Source: Athripsodes cinereus (lineage: Eukaryota; Arthropoda; Insecta; Trichoptera; Leptoceridae). From it: 64,000 nucleotides of DNA. The first letter of the stretch is position 1. Every line of letters starts with the position of its first letter. The stretch spans positions 5,394,001 to 5,458,000 of the forward strand of contig OX388322.1 of NCBI GenBank assembly GCA_947579605.1. The letters run 5' to 3'. Below the pieces are notes generated by a model. The model ran no database searches. It was not told where the DNA came from and worked only from the letters and a program-made list of their open reading frames with translations. The position numbers and the translations under genes are program-made. This document shows positions 10,441 to 19,440 of the stretch, in pieces.

Positions 10441-11474
10441 TTTCGCCCATTTTTTCTTAATATTACCATGGTATCAATTAACATCGTAAAAGAATCGTTT
10501 TTGAAAGCTCTTTCATAAGACACTGTTCCTTTGATAAATATGGCAGAACGTCATACATACTTTGCAAAGAATAGACTCGATTATCGCAAAATTCCTGGAC
10601 AATTCGGTACCTCATAAATAATACACAATAATTATAAGAAATTAATTTTTAGAATAAGTTTATAAAACTGGACAATACTTGAAAATGGTGTTCACTTTGT
10701 TTGGTAATATTTTGCTAATCTACTACATTTGTTCATAAGAATAGGGTTCTGGAACATTCGAATATATTCTTGTCAATATCATACACAATTAATATTGCTT
10801 GAGCAGAAGTAACAACAGAGATACCTGTGACAACAAGACTCAACCACATTTAAACGAAATATGGACGGTCATCCTTATGGATATTTGATTCCATAATATT
10901 CCAGACTTATGCACCGAACTCAGGTGGAATTCGTTTGACGGAACGAAAGACAGTTGGTGTATAACTGGGAAATACCTGGAACTTTTAACAGATGTGGTAT
11001 TAATAATATCAATATGAATGATTGGAATCATAAAGTTTAAAATTAGATTTGGAGTTGATGGTATTCCTCAAGAAAACAATAGAGCTTGCTTACGTATTGG
11101 TTAAGTACTAATATTAATGCGTTTGGCAAAGACGTTATTCTTTTTATATTACAAAATGGTCGTATTTTTTCTTGTTTTGTTTTGAATGTTCCGAATGAAT
11201 CCGAATCAATTATATTGTCCAGTAAATGAATGCGAAAGTGATTGTAAAGAAGGAGTGGTTCAAAGGTTGCTTTACATTTCATGCTTAAGCAGAAAGCTAG
11301 TCAGTACATTTTACACAACGACAAAGTGAAGAATCATGAAAAACAATCCTTAGATAATACCTAAACCAAAATATATTAAAATATATCTTGCAAAAATTTA
11401 AATATGCTCATTTTGTTGCTGAATCAAAGTTCAGTTAAGGAATTTGAAATAGAGTAAATTTGGAAAAGAAGGTG
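10441..11474. other. No gene identified
   Basis: Two short - strand ORFs (10840-11031, 11043-11282) have no recognisable domain and ordinary AT-rich composition. I treat them as chance. Confidence 0.4.
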
Positions 11475-11600
11475 CGCGGATGGATCCCAGGTGCCGACAA
11501 ACCCCCCTTTCACGACACGAGCTTTAAGCTTACTGTGAAAGGTGGATAAGGTTGCTTTTGGGTTTATAACAAAAACTCAAATACGTCTTTTTAAAAAAAC
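11475..11600 (+). mobile_element. SINE-like family T, 3' part
   Basis: GGATCCCAGGTGCCGACAAAC, then CCTTTCACGACACGAGC, matches 1640-1690. It continues with AAGCTTACTGTGAAAGGTGG and ATAAGGTTGCTTTTGGG. Confidence 0.55.
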
Positions 11601-13047
11601 TCATTTCGTATTTTCCTTACTTTCTATTCAACAATTTTAGAACAACAATTTAGTCCACCTTCTAGGGAGGACTGGGGGGAGGGGTTTATTCGATATTGTT
11701 TCATATTTTTTTAAGCTGAAAATATCTATGTATATATGAAAAAAAAACATATTTTACGTCAGTGGTACTTGACCATTTTTAAATACGTGCAATATTTTTT
11801 CACATCTTTGCAAAGTTAAGAAACTCATTGTTTGAGAGATAAGTGTCTAAAATTGAGGTTATATTTATGAAAATACCAGCCATAGAAAGACAATGACAAT
11901 TAATTTTATGTACATGTGATAAAAACATAAAATCGAAGGGTTCAAAATTTCAAATTACGTCTTCTAAGAAAAAGATTAAGCATTTGGTTATGGAACAAAT
12001 TCTAGAACGTGTTTGAATTATTTCAAATAAGGATCAGTAGCAACACGTAATTTGAAAATGAACGTAATACATTGAAGTTAAGTAACAAGTAAATGATGTA
12101 AAGGATCTGAAATTCTACATAAAATTATTATTTCAAAGCTAAAAACGAAATTGAATTTTTGTTATTATCATTATGTTAGCACGTCACTGCATTATCTACA
12201 TTAAAACCAAATTGATTTATATTCTATAGATTATTAGGGTAACCATGTGGTACTTATGAAAAAATGTGACACTGAAAACAAGAAATATCAAGTTATAAGA
12301 AATAATTTAATAAATCAGCAAAACTTGTGACGTACAGAACTCACAAGAACAGATTTAAAACTAACATTGTCCCAATGCCTAAGATAGTTTTTTTTTGCCT
12401 GCAAGGTGTTGATGACTCTTTCACATTGATTCATTTAAAAATGATAAAAGGGTGTGTCGTGGGAATATATAAATCAATTTGCTGGGAATGGCTCTCAATG
12501 GAGAAGGTTCGTTTCAAACATAAGCGATTAAAATGAGTGATAAAAGCGAAGAACGATATAAAAAAACGATTGTTATCTTCAAATCAAAATAACCCTTTCT
12601 TCGAACTGAGTAATATTCTTGGATAAATTAAGTTCACGGCGATTATTTTGCAAAATAATTTAGTTTGAATATTTACAAAGCATACGAAATTATTGTCACC
12701 CTATTTTACCTAATCTTCTCTAATACTAGCGAATGTACCCGGTAACTACCAACGAGAACACAGTCATACTCACATATTATTAACATACACACACATTACA
12801 TTCAAATTTTAACGATATTAACATCAAATGAGTTCAAGTCTACGTATATAATATGTTTAGAATCTCATATAATGTAAATAATGTATTATTATTATATAAA
12901 ATATACATATATTTTGTTAATACGGTACCTACTGTTTATGTAGATGGTGTTTTGGCACGATGTTTTAAGGAGCACCAACCTAAAACTAACATAATTATTT
13001 GCGCTTTATACACTAACAGTTGCATGAGATGTGGTTACACTTTATCT
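11601..13047. other. AT-rich DNA, nothing identified
   Basis: Short G-rich run at about 11660-11685 (GGGAGGACTGGGGGGAGGGG). The ORFs at 12327 and 12853 show no domain. Confidence 0.4.
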
Positions 13048-13361
13048 ATCTAAAGCAGTGTTTCTCATCACACCTCAGAGGTGGGCACCATACTTCTACA
13101 TATAATCATCTGTTAATTTATTATTTCAATTGTCACTTGTGTTTTAATATTGTTTTGCTTTTTATTGTATTTTACTTCATTACGTTTTCAATTTGAGTTT
13201 TGTAATAATTTCAGGTAAATAATATATTAAATACATGTTCAATAAATTTTTTGAAAATTAACTAACTGTTCATTTAAAAAATAGGCCGGTGGGGCATATG
13301 ACTTTTGAAAAGACTACGCTGGGGCATGGCATAAAGAAGGTTGGGTAACACTGATCTGAAC
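13048..13361. mobile_element. hAT-type MITE
   Basis: A 298-bp element (13056-13353) with terminal inverted repeats CAGTGTTTCTCATC and, reading inward from the other end, CAGTGTTACCCAACC. It is flanked by 8-mers ATCTAAAG and ATCTGAAC, a decayed 8-bp duplication (6 of 8 match). Ends and duplication size are those of hAT transposons. There is no coding capacity, so it would have been moved in trans. Confidence 0.8.
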
Positions 13362-14377
13362 CATCAAGGTTTCTCCCAGAAGAGGCGAAGCCAGTGAATT
13401 AGTTGCACATAATTAACCCGCGAATCGACCTTTTCTTCTCAATAACAAAATAATGGAAAACCTCATCACTGAATTGAATTTTTTAAATGTTTGGTTGTTT
13501 GAATTTATTAAAAGTTGAATCATTCAGTTATGACAGAGTTTGTTAGCTAGAGTTTTTATTAATTTTTTTGAAGCAAAAATATTATTTCCGGCAATAAAAG
13601 TTCTGTAACTCTTTTCTGTTAAATTATGATTTCTTTTCAATTCAGTGGCGTATAATATTGTCGCACAACATCGTCCATATAATAATAATATGTTAAGATT
13701 TATCGAATTAACATATCAATAGTACGCACTGCTATGAAAATCACAGTGAATTAACATAATGTAAATATGTATTTTGCATTTATATACACACTAAACACAC
13801 GCATCGCTCGCTTGCAAAAAAAGTGACATATTTAAAAAAAAAATAGCTTTTAGATAAAGGCGTTCAAAGTTTTCAAATAAACGTTAAATATATTTTCCAT
13901 TAATTTATCGGTCTCTTTGTTTTACAAAATAAGTATTGATACAATATGTTCTTCAGATTTCACTCGATTGTGGGTGCATTGCATAAAAAACAGCACAGGT
14001 ACATTTTCTTTTTATTAATAATATTTCCGTGTTGTTTTGAAAGATTTCGTATTAAGAAAATGTCATCTGAAGTAACCTAGATAGTCGAAGTGACATTTTT
14101 AGTACAAGAAAAATATTAGTGTCATTTTTTAACGTTGTCGTTGTTCTCAAATTTCACTTTGGTTATTATTAAAAATTATTGTTTTAAATATTGATAATTC
14201 TCAAAATAAGACATATTTTTTTAATAGAGTATTTTAACTTTGATAATAAATAAAACAACATCTATTAGAAAAATAAAAAGTTTAACATAAACATACATAC
14301 ATAATACAGAATGAAATGAAAAAACGAGTTTTTTTCCACTTTATGTTTTTTATCGAGTGAAAAAAAAATGTTTTATT
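13362..14377. other. AT-rich DNA, nothing identified
   Basis: The 12-mer ATCGCTCGCTTG near 13803 has its reverse complement near 14668. Otherwise unremarkable. Confidence 0.4.
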
Positions 14378-14545
14378 AATTTCTTTATGAAATTCTACTA
14401 CGTAAACACCGACACAGTGAATAAATAATACAATATCCATGCGAACGCAATAAAGCCCAACTCTACGTGATACATTTTGGTGCAAGTGATAAGACTATCA
14501 TTATTTAGACGTATCAATGACACAAGTGCTATCTCTCTCACACCG
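14378..14545 (-). mobile_element. Relative of the 38-kb foldback repeat
   Basis: On the - strand CACTGTGTCGGTGTTTACG and TAGTAGAATTTCATAAAG match the family start. The AAGTGCTATCTCTCTCACACC stretch may be the other end. Confidence 0.45.
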
Positions 14546-14997
14546 ATAAAAATAATAATTATGAAAATGAGGATTGGGAACAACATAGATATCGAAAATT
14601 ATCTACGGTATTTCTTTATTGTCTTTAAATCGGAACTCGCATTTTTCTTTTTATGACATTATACTTACAAGCGAGCGATATAATAATATGCACATATATA
14701 CACTTAGATTTGTAGAATGTGCTATTACTCTAGCTTCTGATAATATAATCATTATAATAATATGAATGAAAATGATTTATTGTTAGGTAGTATGTGATAA
14801 TCATTACTAAATAATAACAATGATAATAATAATAATAAGTGAAATCAAAACAGCACTAATACACAATATTATTTTGTATATTAAGGTAACCAGCCGTCCT
14901 CCTTATGGAAGGAGACTCCTTCTTTTTTTGAATACTTAGCTATCTTAATAAACTTCCTCCTTTTTGTATTATTATCCTCCTTTTTGATATTTCATAA

Positions 14998-15245
14998 CTA
15001 ATCTGGTCTGAGAATACTCAATGATAGTTGGCCAAAAAAAGCACTGGTCTGCCATCCGCGAGGGTTCCGTCGGCCCAGACGTCCCTCTTTCACAATACAC
15101 CGTTCCTATGACAACGACATCAGAGCACAGGGAATGTCGTGGAAAGAGGTGACGCGATTGGCGCAGAGACGCTCTGAATGGAGGAGGCTGGTTTCTGCCC
15201 TGTGCTCTCGAGAGGAGCGTTGAGGGCGATGAATGAATGAATAAA
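14998..15245 (+). mobile_element. RTE-like LINE C-terminal fragment
   Basis: Contains CTCAATGATAGTTGGCC, CGCGAGGGTTCCGTCGGCC, CCTCTTTCACAATACACC, GAATGGAGGAGGCTGG and CTCTCGAGAGGAGCGTTGAGG. It ends in GATGAATGAATGAATA. The frame is interrupted. Confidence 0.65.
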
Positions 15246-15521
15246 ATCAAACAAATTTGTTAACAGTTTTTAACAAAATTGAGGATTTTATGAAATGTTG
15301 CTAATTCCGATGACTTTTGAAATATGAAATGTAATAAAATATTTTCATTTTTGAAAAGATGACCAAATTCTGGAAATGCTCCTAGACACTCGAAAACTTA
15401 CGAAAAAGAGTGGGAGATCAATTTTTACCGGGTTCTCCAATGGATCATCCTATATATTTATTTATTTTATTATTTTTGCACATAACCATTATGAAACAAT
15501 GTTATTAAATCAATACAAAAT

Positions 15522-15600
15522 CTAGCTTACTGTGAAAGGTGTATAAGGTTGAATTTGGGTTAATAATAAAAACCCAGGTATTTCTTATTAAAAATACTAG
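15522..15600 (+). mobile_element. SINE-like family T, tail fragment
   Basis: TAGCTTACTGTGAAAGGTG, TATAAGGTTGAATTTGGG and AAAAACCCAGGTATTTC match the 11530-11600 tail. Confidence 0.5.
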
Positions 15601-15755
15601 GACGATATGCAGAGGCGAGATTTTCACTATGAAATGATTTCTTCCATCTAACCATGACACACTGATATTATATACCTAATTGAAACTAATTAACCTAGGT
15701 ATACGTAAATATACCTATACATACTCATAGAAAAAAAAACAAATTTTAAAATAAT

Positions 15756-16293
15756 TGTTATGTACATGTCATATCGAATCTAATTAGAGTATGTACTCTC
15801 CAAATACCAAACCTTAATTGTATTTCATAATATTGATAAACTTGCACATCTAGTTTCCAATAGGATGAAATTCTCATTATAAATCAATAATTGTTCTATT
15901 ATTACATCTGTACACATATCAATAATGATAAGAATGATAAGAATGTTGAATTTACCTGTATATCATGTTTTATAATAGGATGTAAGTTGTCATTGTAAAC
16001 CAATTAGATATTGTTAATTAACATCATTTTAGTATATAAGTCAATATCAATTCTCTCAGAGATCATTACATATCATATCATAACATTACATTACATTCAA
16101 TACTATCTTTACTTGTGTGTCACAGTCTTGTACTGATAAAATATTGTTTTTGACCTATTTTATTCTACATATTTAACTAAATATTAATTTAACTTTACAA
16201 ACAATTTTATTATTCATTGTCAAGTGGTTCAAATAAACATAATTTAATTGTAATTGTGTTTGCACTTCAAACTGTCCTGACGACTCCATAACA
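15756..16293 (+). repeat. 5' LTR of the rearranged gypsy element
   Basis: 538 bp, TGTTATGTAC... to ...CCATAACA. It matches 23058-23595 by eye. It contains a TATATAAG box at 16033-16040 followed by TCTCAGAGATCATT, a plausible insect start region about 25-30 bases downstream. Confidence 0.94.
16033..16040 (+). promoter_or_regulatory. TATA box in 5' LTR
   Basis: TATATAAG within the 5' LTR, with the same sequence in the 3' LTR at about 23335-23342. Its position leaves room for U3 upstream and R-U5 downstream. The start site itself is inferred. Confidence 0.6.
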
Positions 16294-16294
16294 T

Positions 16295-16312
16295 TGGTGT
16301 CAGAAGTGGGAT
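16295..16312 (+). other. Primer-binding site, tRNA-Leu type
   Basis: TGGTGTCAGAAGTGGGAT begins one base after the LTR. It is the complement of an insect tRNA-Leu 3' end (...CCCACTTCTGACA plus CCA) as I recall it, over all 18 bases. This is the intact one of two copies of the site in the element. Confidence 0.8.
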
Positions 16313-16314
16313 GG

Positions 16315-16410
16315 GATAAAATCAGAATCTATCAAGATAAAATCAGGATCTATCAAGATAAAATCAGGATCTATCAAGATAAAATCAGGATCTATCAAGA
16401 TAAAATCAGG
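16315..16410 (+). repeat. 21-bp tandem repeat in leader copy 1
   Basis: Four full units of GATAAAATCAGGATCTATCAA (the first with AGAATCT) at 16315-16398, followed by a partial fifth unit. Because 21 is divisible by three, the array reads as a repeated heptapeptide. Confidence 0.9.
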
Positions 16411-16769
16411 ATAAAAATCAAGATAATCGGATCAAATCCCACCGGAGAACGTCCAAAAATTAAAGTAAGAAAAATTATCGCGAAATAATTTTTGTTACAA
16501 GAAAGGAAGGATTTTTCAAGAAAAACAGTAAAGAGAAGTTCTATTCCAAGGAAAAAGGAAAACTATATAAGGGATATTTAGGAAGAAATAGAAGGAGTGT
16601 CAAGAACAAAGGACAATGGTCAACGGAATTTTGTAAGTTGAGTTATTTATGTTATTAATTTTGTAAAATTGTATGGTTAACATTGGTTAAGATAATTACC
16701 TGATAAAATTCGGCTAATTCTCGGAATAGTAGGTCAAATATATTGTTATAGATTTAGTAATTTTATTAA

Positions 16770-17681
16770 GATTGTGAATCATGTCAAAGAAATAAAATTG
16801 CTAGACAAAGAAATGTTCAGCCAATGGAAATAACATCAACATCAAATAAACCGTTTGAAAAAATCGCGCTTGATATTGTTGGACCTTTAACTATGACTGA
16901 GAATGGCAATAAGTATATATTAACACTTCAAGATGATTTAACGAAATATTCACAGGCGTATGCTATACCAAACCACGAATCTGTAACTATAGCAAATGTA
17001 CTTGTTAGACAATTTATATGTAGATACGGAATACCTTCAAGTATCTTAACGGATCAAGGTACTGATTTTACGTCAGGTATTATTAAAAATGTCGCTAAGT
17101 TATTCAAAATAAAAAGAGTCCAAACGACAGCATACAGACCTCAATCTAATGGTGCATTAGAACGGTCACATGCTACTTTAGCGGATTATTTGAAGCATTA
17201 CATTTCAGAAAATCAAACTGATTGGGATGATTGGATAGACATGGCTATGTTTTCCTATAATACTACACCACATACTTCCACAAAGTATAGTCCACATGAG
17301 TTAATTTTTGGAATAAAACCAGAGTTACCTAGTTCAATAACGCAAGTACCAGAATTTAGGTACACATATGATGATTTCTTAGATAATCTAAAATATAAAC
17401 TAAATAAAACTCACGAGATAGCAAAAAATAACATAATCGATAATAAAATTAAGTCGAAAGAAAACTATGATAAAAAATCTGTTCAAACTAAAAAATATAA
17501 AGTAGGTGATAGTGTATATTTAAGAAATGAAAGAACTAAATTAAGACGGTGCAAAAAGTTATCACCAAATTTCTCAGGACCATATCAAATAATAAGTATT
17601 AATTCAACCGTTAACGTTACATTGTTAATAAAAAATAAACATGTGAAAGTGCATATAAATAGAATTAAACGCGCACATTAA
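16770..17681 (+). pseudogene. Displaced integrase fragment (Cys pair, DDE core, GPY/F tail)
   Basis: The open frame starts inside the junction: codons at 16770-16784 read D-C-E-S-C, giving the CxxC half of the integrase zinc-binding domain. The catalytic core follows with ALDIVGPL (first D), ILTDQGTDF (second D) and QSNGALERSH (E), then the NFSGPYQI GPY/F module, and it ends in RIKRAH. The His pair of the same zinc domain is absent here and lies about 5.5 kb downstream at the end of the truncated Pol. The first in-frame ATG is at 16824, but nothing suggests a real start there. In a normal element this segment would be the C-terminal third of Pol. Here it is cut off from gag-pol translation. 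Confidence 0.92.
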
Positions 17682-17723
17682 GTTAATAATAATTTATATA
17701 AAATAATAATAATCAAGAATGAA

Positions 17724-17990
17724 TTTTTTTACAGATTTGCCTTAATTATTTCTGCATGCCTTGCCGCAAGCAACGATTTTGTAAAATGGACGGAAGTCAC
17801 ATCTTCCTCAGGAATTTATTTCAATCACCTTAACAAAATTAATATCATAGAAGGTCAATGGAACCTAATAACATTCATAAATACTAACAAATATTTTGAT
17901 AAGTTAAATTTAGTAGATCGTACTCTAAAAAATACGGAACTAATTTGTAATATGAGTTTTAAAAATTTATCTATATGCGAACCAACCATA
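17724..17990 (+). pseudogene. Displaced start of env-like gene with splice-acceptor-like sequence
   Basis: Just after the integrase stop, the polypyrimidine stretch TTTTTTTACAG ends at about 17734. It is followed by an open frame beginning with a hydrophobic, signal-peptide-like run (FALIISACLAASND) and about 70 further residues. The frame then runs into leader copy 2 at about 17982-17990. Gypsy-group env genes are commonly expressed from a spliced RNA, which fits an acceptor here. The frame has no ATG at its head, also consistent with a start supplied by an upstream exon. The rest of the env region is at 22335-23022. The two pieces together are shorter than a typical gypsy Env, so the middle is probably lost. 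Confidence 0.75.
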
Positions 17991-18480
17991 ACATTGGTGT
18001 CAGAAGTAAAATGGGATAAAATCAGAATCTATCAAGATAAAATCAGGATCTATCAAGATAAAATCAGGATCTATCAAGATAAAATCAGGATCTATCAAGA
18101 TAAAATCAGGATAAAAATCAAGATAATCGGATCAAATCCCACCGGAGAACGTCCAAAAATTAAAGTAAGAAAAATTATCGCGAAATAATTTTTGTTACAA
18201 GAAAGGAAGAATTTTTCAAGAAAAACAGTAAAGAGAAGTTCTATTCCAAGGAAAAAGGAAAACTATATAAGGGATATTTAGGAAGAAATAGAAGGAGTGT
18301 CAAGGACAAAGGACAATGGTCAACGGAATTTTGTAAGTTGAGTTATTTATGTTATTAATTTTGTAAAATTGTATGGTTAACATTGGTTAAGATAATTACC
18401 TGATAAAATTCGGCTAATTCTCGGAATAGTAGGTCAAATATATTGTTATAGATTTAGTAATTTTATTAAGATTGTAAATA
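17984..18480 (+). repeat. Leader copy 2 with a second, imperfect primer-binding site
   Basis: Near-exact repeat of 16286-16769, beginning with CCATAACATTGG as at the LTR/leader border. The primer site here is altered after TGGTGTCAGAAGT (AAAA instead of GGGA). The same 21-bp array occupies 18015-18110. This copy leads straight into the gag start and is therefore the authentic gag leader. Confidence 0.88.
18015..18110 (+). repeat. 21-bp tandem repeat in leader copy 2
   Basis: Four full units plus a partial one, same unit count and unit order as in leader copy 1. Confidence 0.88.
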
Positions 18481-19440
18481 ATGTCCAAATCTGAACAAAA
18501 ACCAGTTACGTCAGATGTGGAAAAAGTTTCAATATCATTCTTAACGTCACTTGTTTCGACATTTGACGGAAAGAGTGAAGAGTTACCTAAATTTATAAAA
18601 AATTGTGACTATGCATATGATCTGGCTTGTACGTGGCAAAAAGAAGTTCTATTTAAATATATTACGACAAAAATAACGGGTAAAGCAGACGCGATAGTGT
18701 CATGCAGGAAATTAGTAAATTGGGAAGATTGTAAAGAATTTTTACTGGAAAACTTTTCGAAATCCAAAACATTTGTACAGTTATTGACAGATATAAAAGA
18801 TTGTAGTCAAAAAAGAGGTGAGTCCATTTTGGAGTTCACCCAGAGGTTGGACAAGTGTTACTCGGATCTAACAAGAGCCGCAAAACGAGAAACGATAGAC
18901 GCCGATGAATTAAAAGGTAGATTCGCAGTAATAAAAGATATCGTCTTGAACGCGTTTATGGCCGGCGTACATCCACAATACGGGTTATTGTTAAGATCAA
19001 AAGATCCGAAAACGTTTGAAGAGGCATCTCAATACGCATTGAATGAAGAAAAATTTCAGCCGCTTTTAGAACAAAAACGATATTTCGAAAAATCTTTTCA
19101 TTATAATCAACAGAAAATAATATGTCAAATATGCAAAAAACCAGGTCATGAGGCTTTAAAATGTTTTCATAAAAATAATAATAATTCACGTGTTTTTAAA
19201 ACAGAAAAAGAACTTAATGATTTAAATAACGGAAAATCGGGTATTATATGTTTCTTTTGCAAAAAATCGGGCCACGTAAAAAAGGATTGTTATAAATATA
19301 AAGCTTATGTAAATAATAACAATGGTAGTAATGTAAATAATAAAAACAATTATCAACGAAGACAAAATTTAAACTCCAAAGATCTTCATTCTTCGGCTGC
19401 CGGAATGAAGATGGTTCAGTCAATAAAGGCAGAGTATTAA
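18481..19440 (+). CDS. Gag of gypsy element, two CCHC zinc knuckles
   Basis: A 319-residue capsid/nucleocapsid protein. The N-terminal two thirds is capsid-like. Two CCHC knuckles (C-x2-C-x4-H-x4-C) follow near residues 218-231 (CQICKKPGHEALKC) and 257-270 (CFFCKKSGHVKKDC), then an Asn-rich stretch. The ATG at 18481 directly follows leader 2 and begins MSKSEQ. The stop at 19438-19440 lies past an in-frame slippery heptamer (19368-19374), from which the -1 frame stays open into Pol. It would bind the genomic RNA and build particles. It appears intact, so particles could in principle form without this copy's own integrase. Confidence 0.92.
   Translation: MSKSEQKPVTSDVEKVSISFLTSLVSTFDGKSEELPKFIKNCDYAYDLACTWQKEVLFKYITTKITGKADAIVSCRKLVNWEDCKEFLLENFSKSKTFVQLLTDIKDCSQKRGESILEFTQRLDKCYSDLTRAAKRETIDADELKGRFAVIKDIVLNAFMAGVHPQYGLLLRSKDPKTFEEASQYALNEEKFQPLLEQKRYFEKSFHYNQQKIICQICKKPGHEALKCFHKNNNNSRVFKTEKELNDLNNGKSGIICFFCKKSGHVKKDCYKYKAYVNNNNGSNVNNKNNYQRRQNLNSKDLHSSAAGMKMVQSIKAEY
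19365..19374 (+). promoter_or_regulatory. -1 ribosomal frameshift site between gag and pol
   Basis: In gag frame the codons read CAA AAT TTA AAC, so T-TTA-AAC (19368-19374) is a canonical X-XXY-YYZ heptamer. It overlaps a second one, A-AAT-TTA (19365-19371). After a -1 slip the frame starting at 19374 is open through to the protease and RT. Confidence 0.8.

Larger units (their letters stand above)
16294..16770 (+). repeat. Leader copy 1 of gypsy element
   Basis: Untranslated leader between the 5' LTR and the displaced integrase fragment. It repeats almost exactly at about 17984-18478. The differences I see are GGG versus AAA just after the primer site, one G/A and one A/G difference further on, and divergence at the last few bases where leader 1 runs into integrase and leader 2 into the gag start. 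The short KIRIYQD-type ORF in it comes from a 21-bp tandem repeat and is not a gene. Confidence 0.85.

Noticed and set aside
13803..14680. 870-bp DNA transposon bounded by ATCGCTCGCTTG and its reverse complement
   Set aside because: Only 12 bp pair clearly, no duplication was found, and the interior contains an unrelated foldback-family fragment.
16294..16488. 64-codon ORF with repeated KIRIYQD as a small protein gene
   Set aside because: It is the translation of the 21-bp leader repeat. It recurs as a 78-codon version at 17952-18188 and has no independent support.
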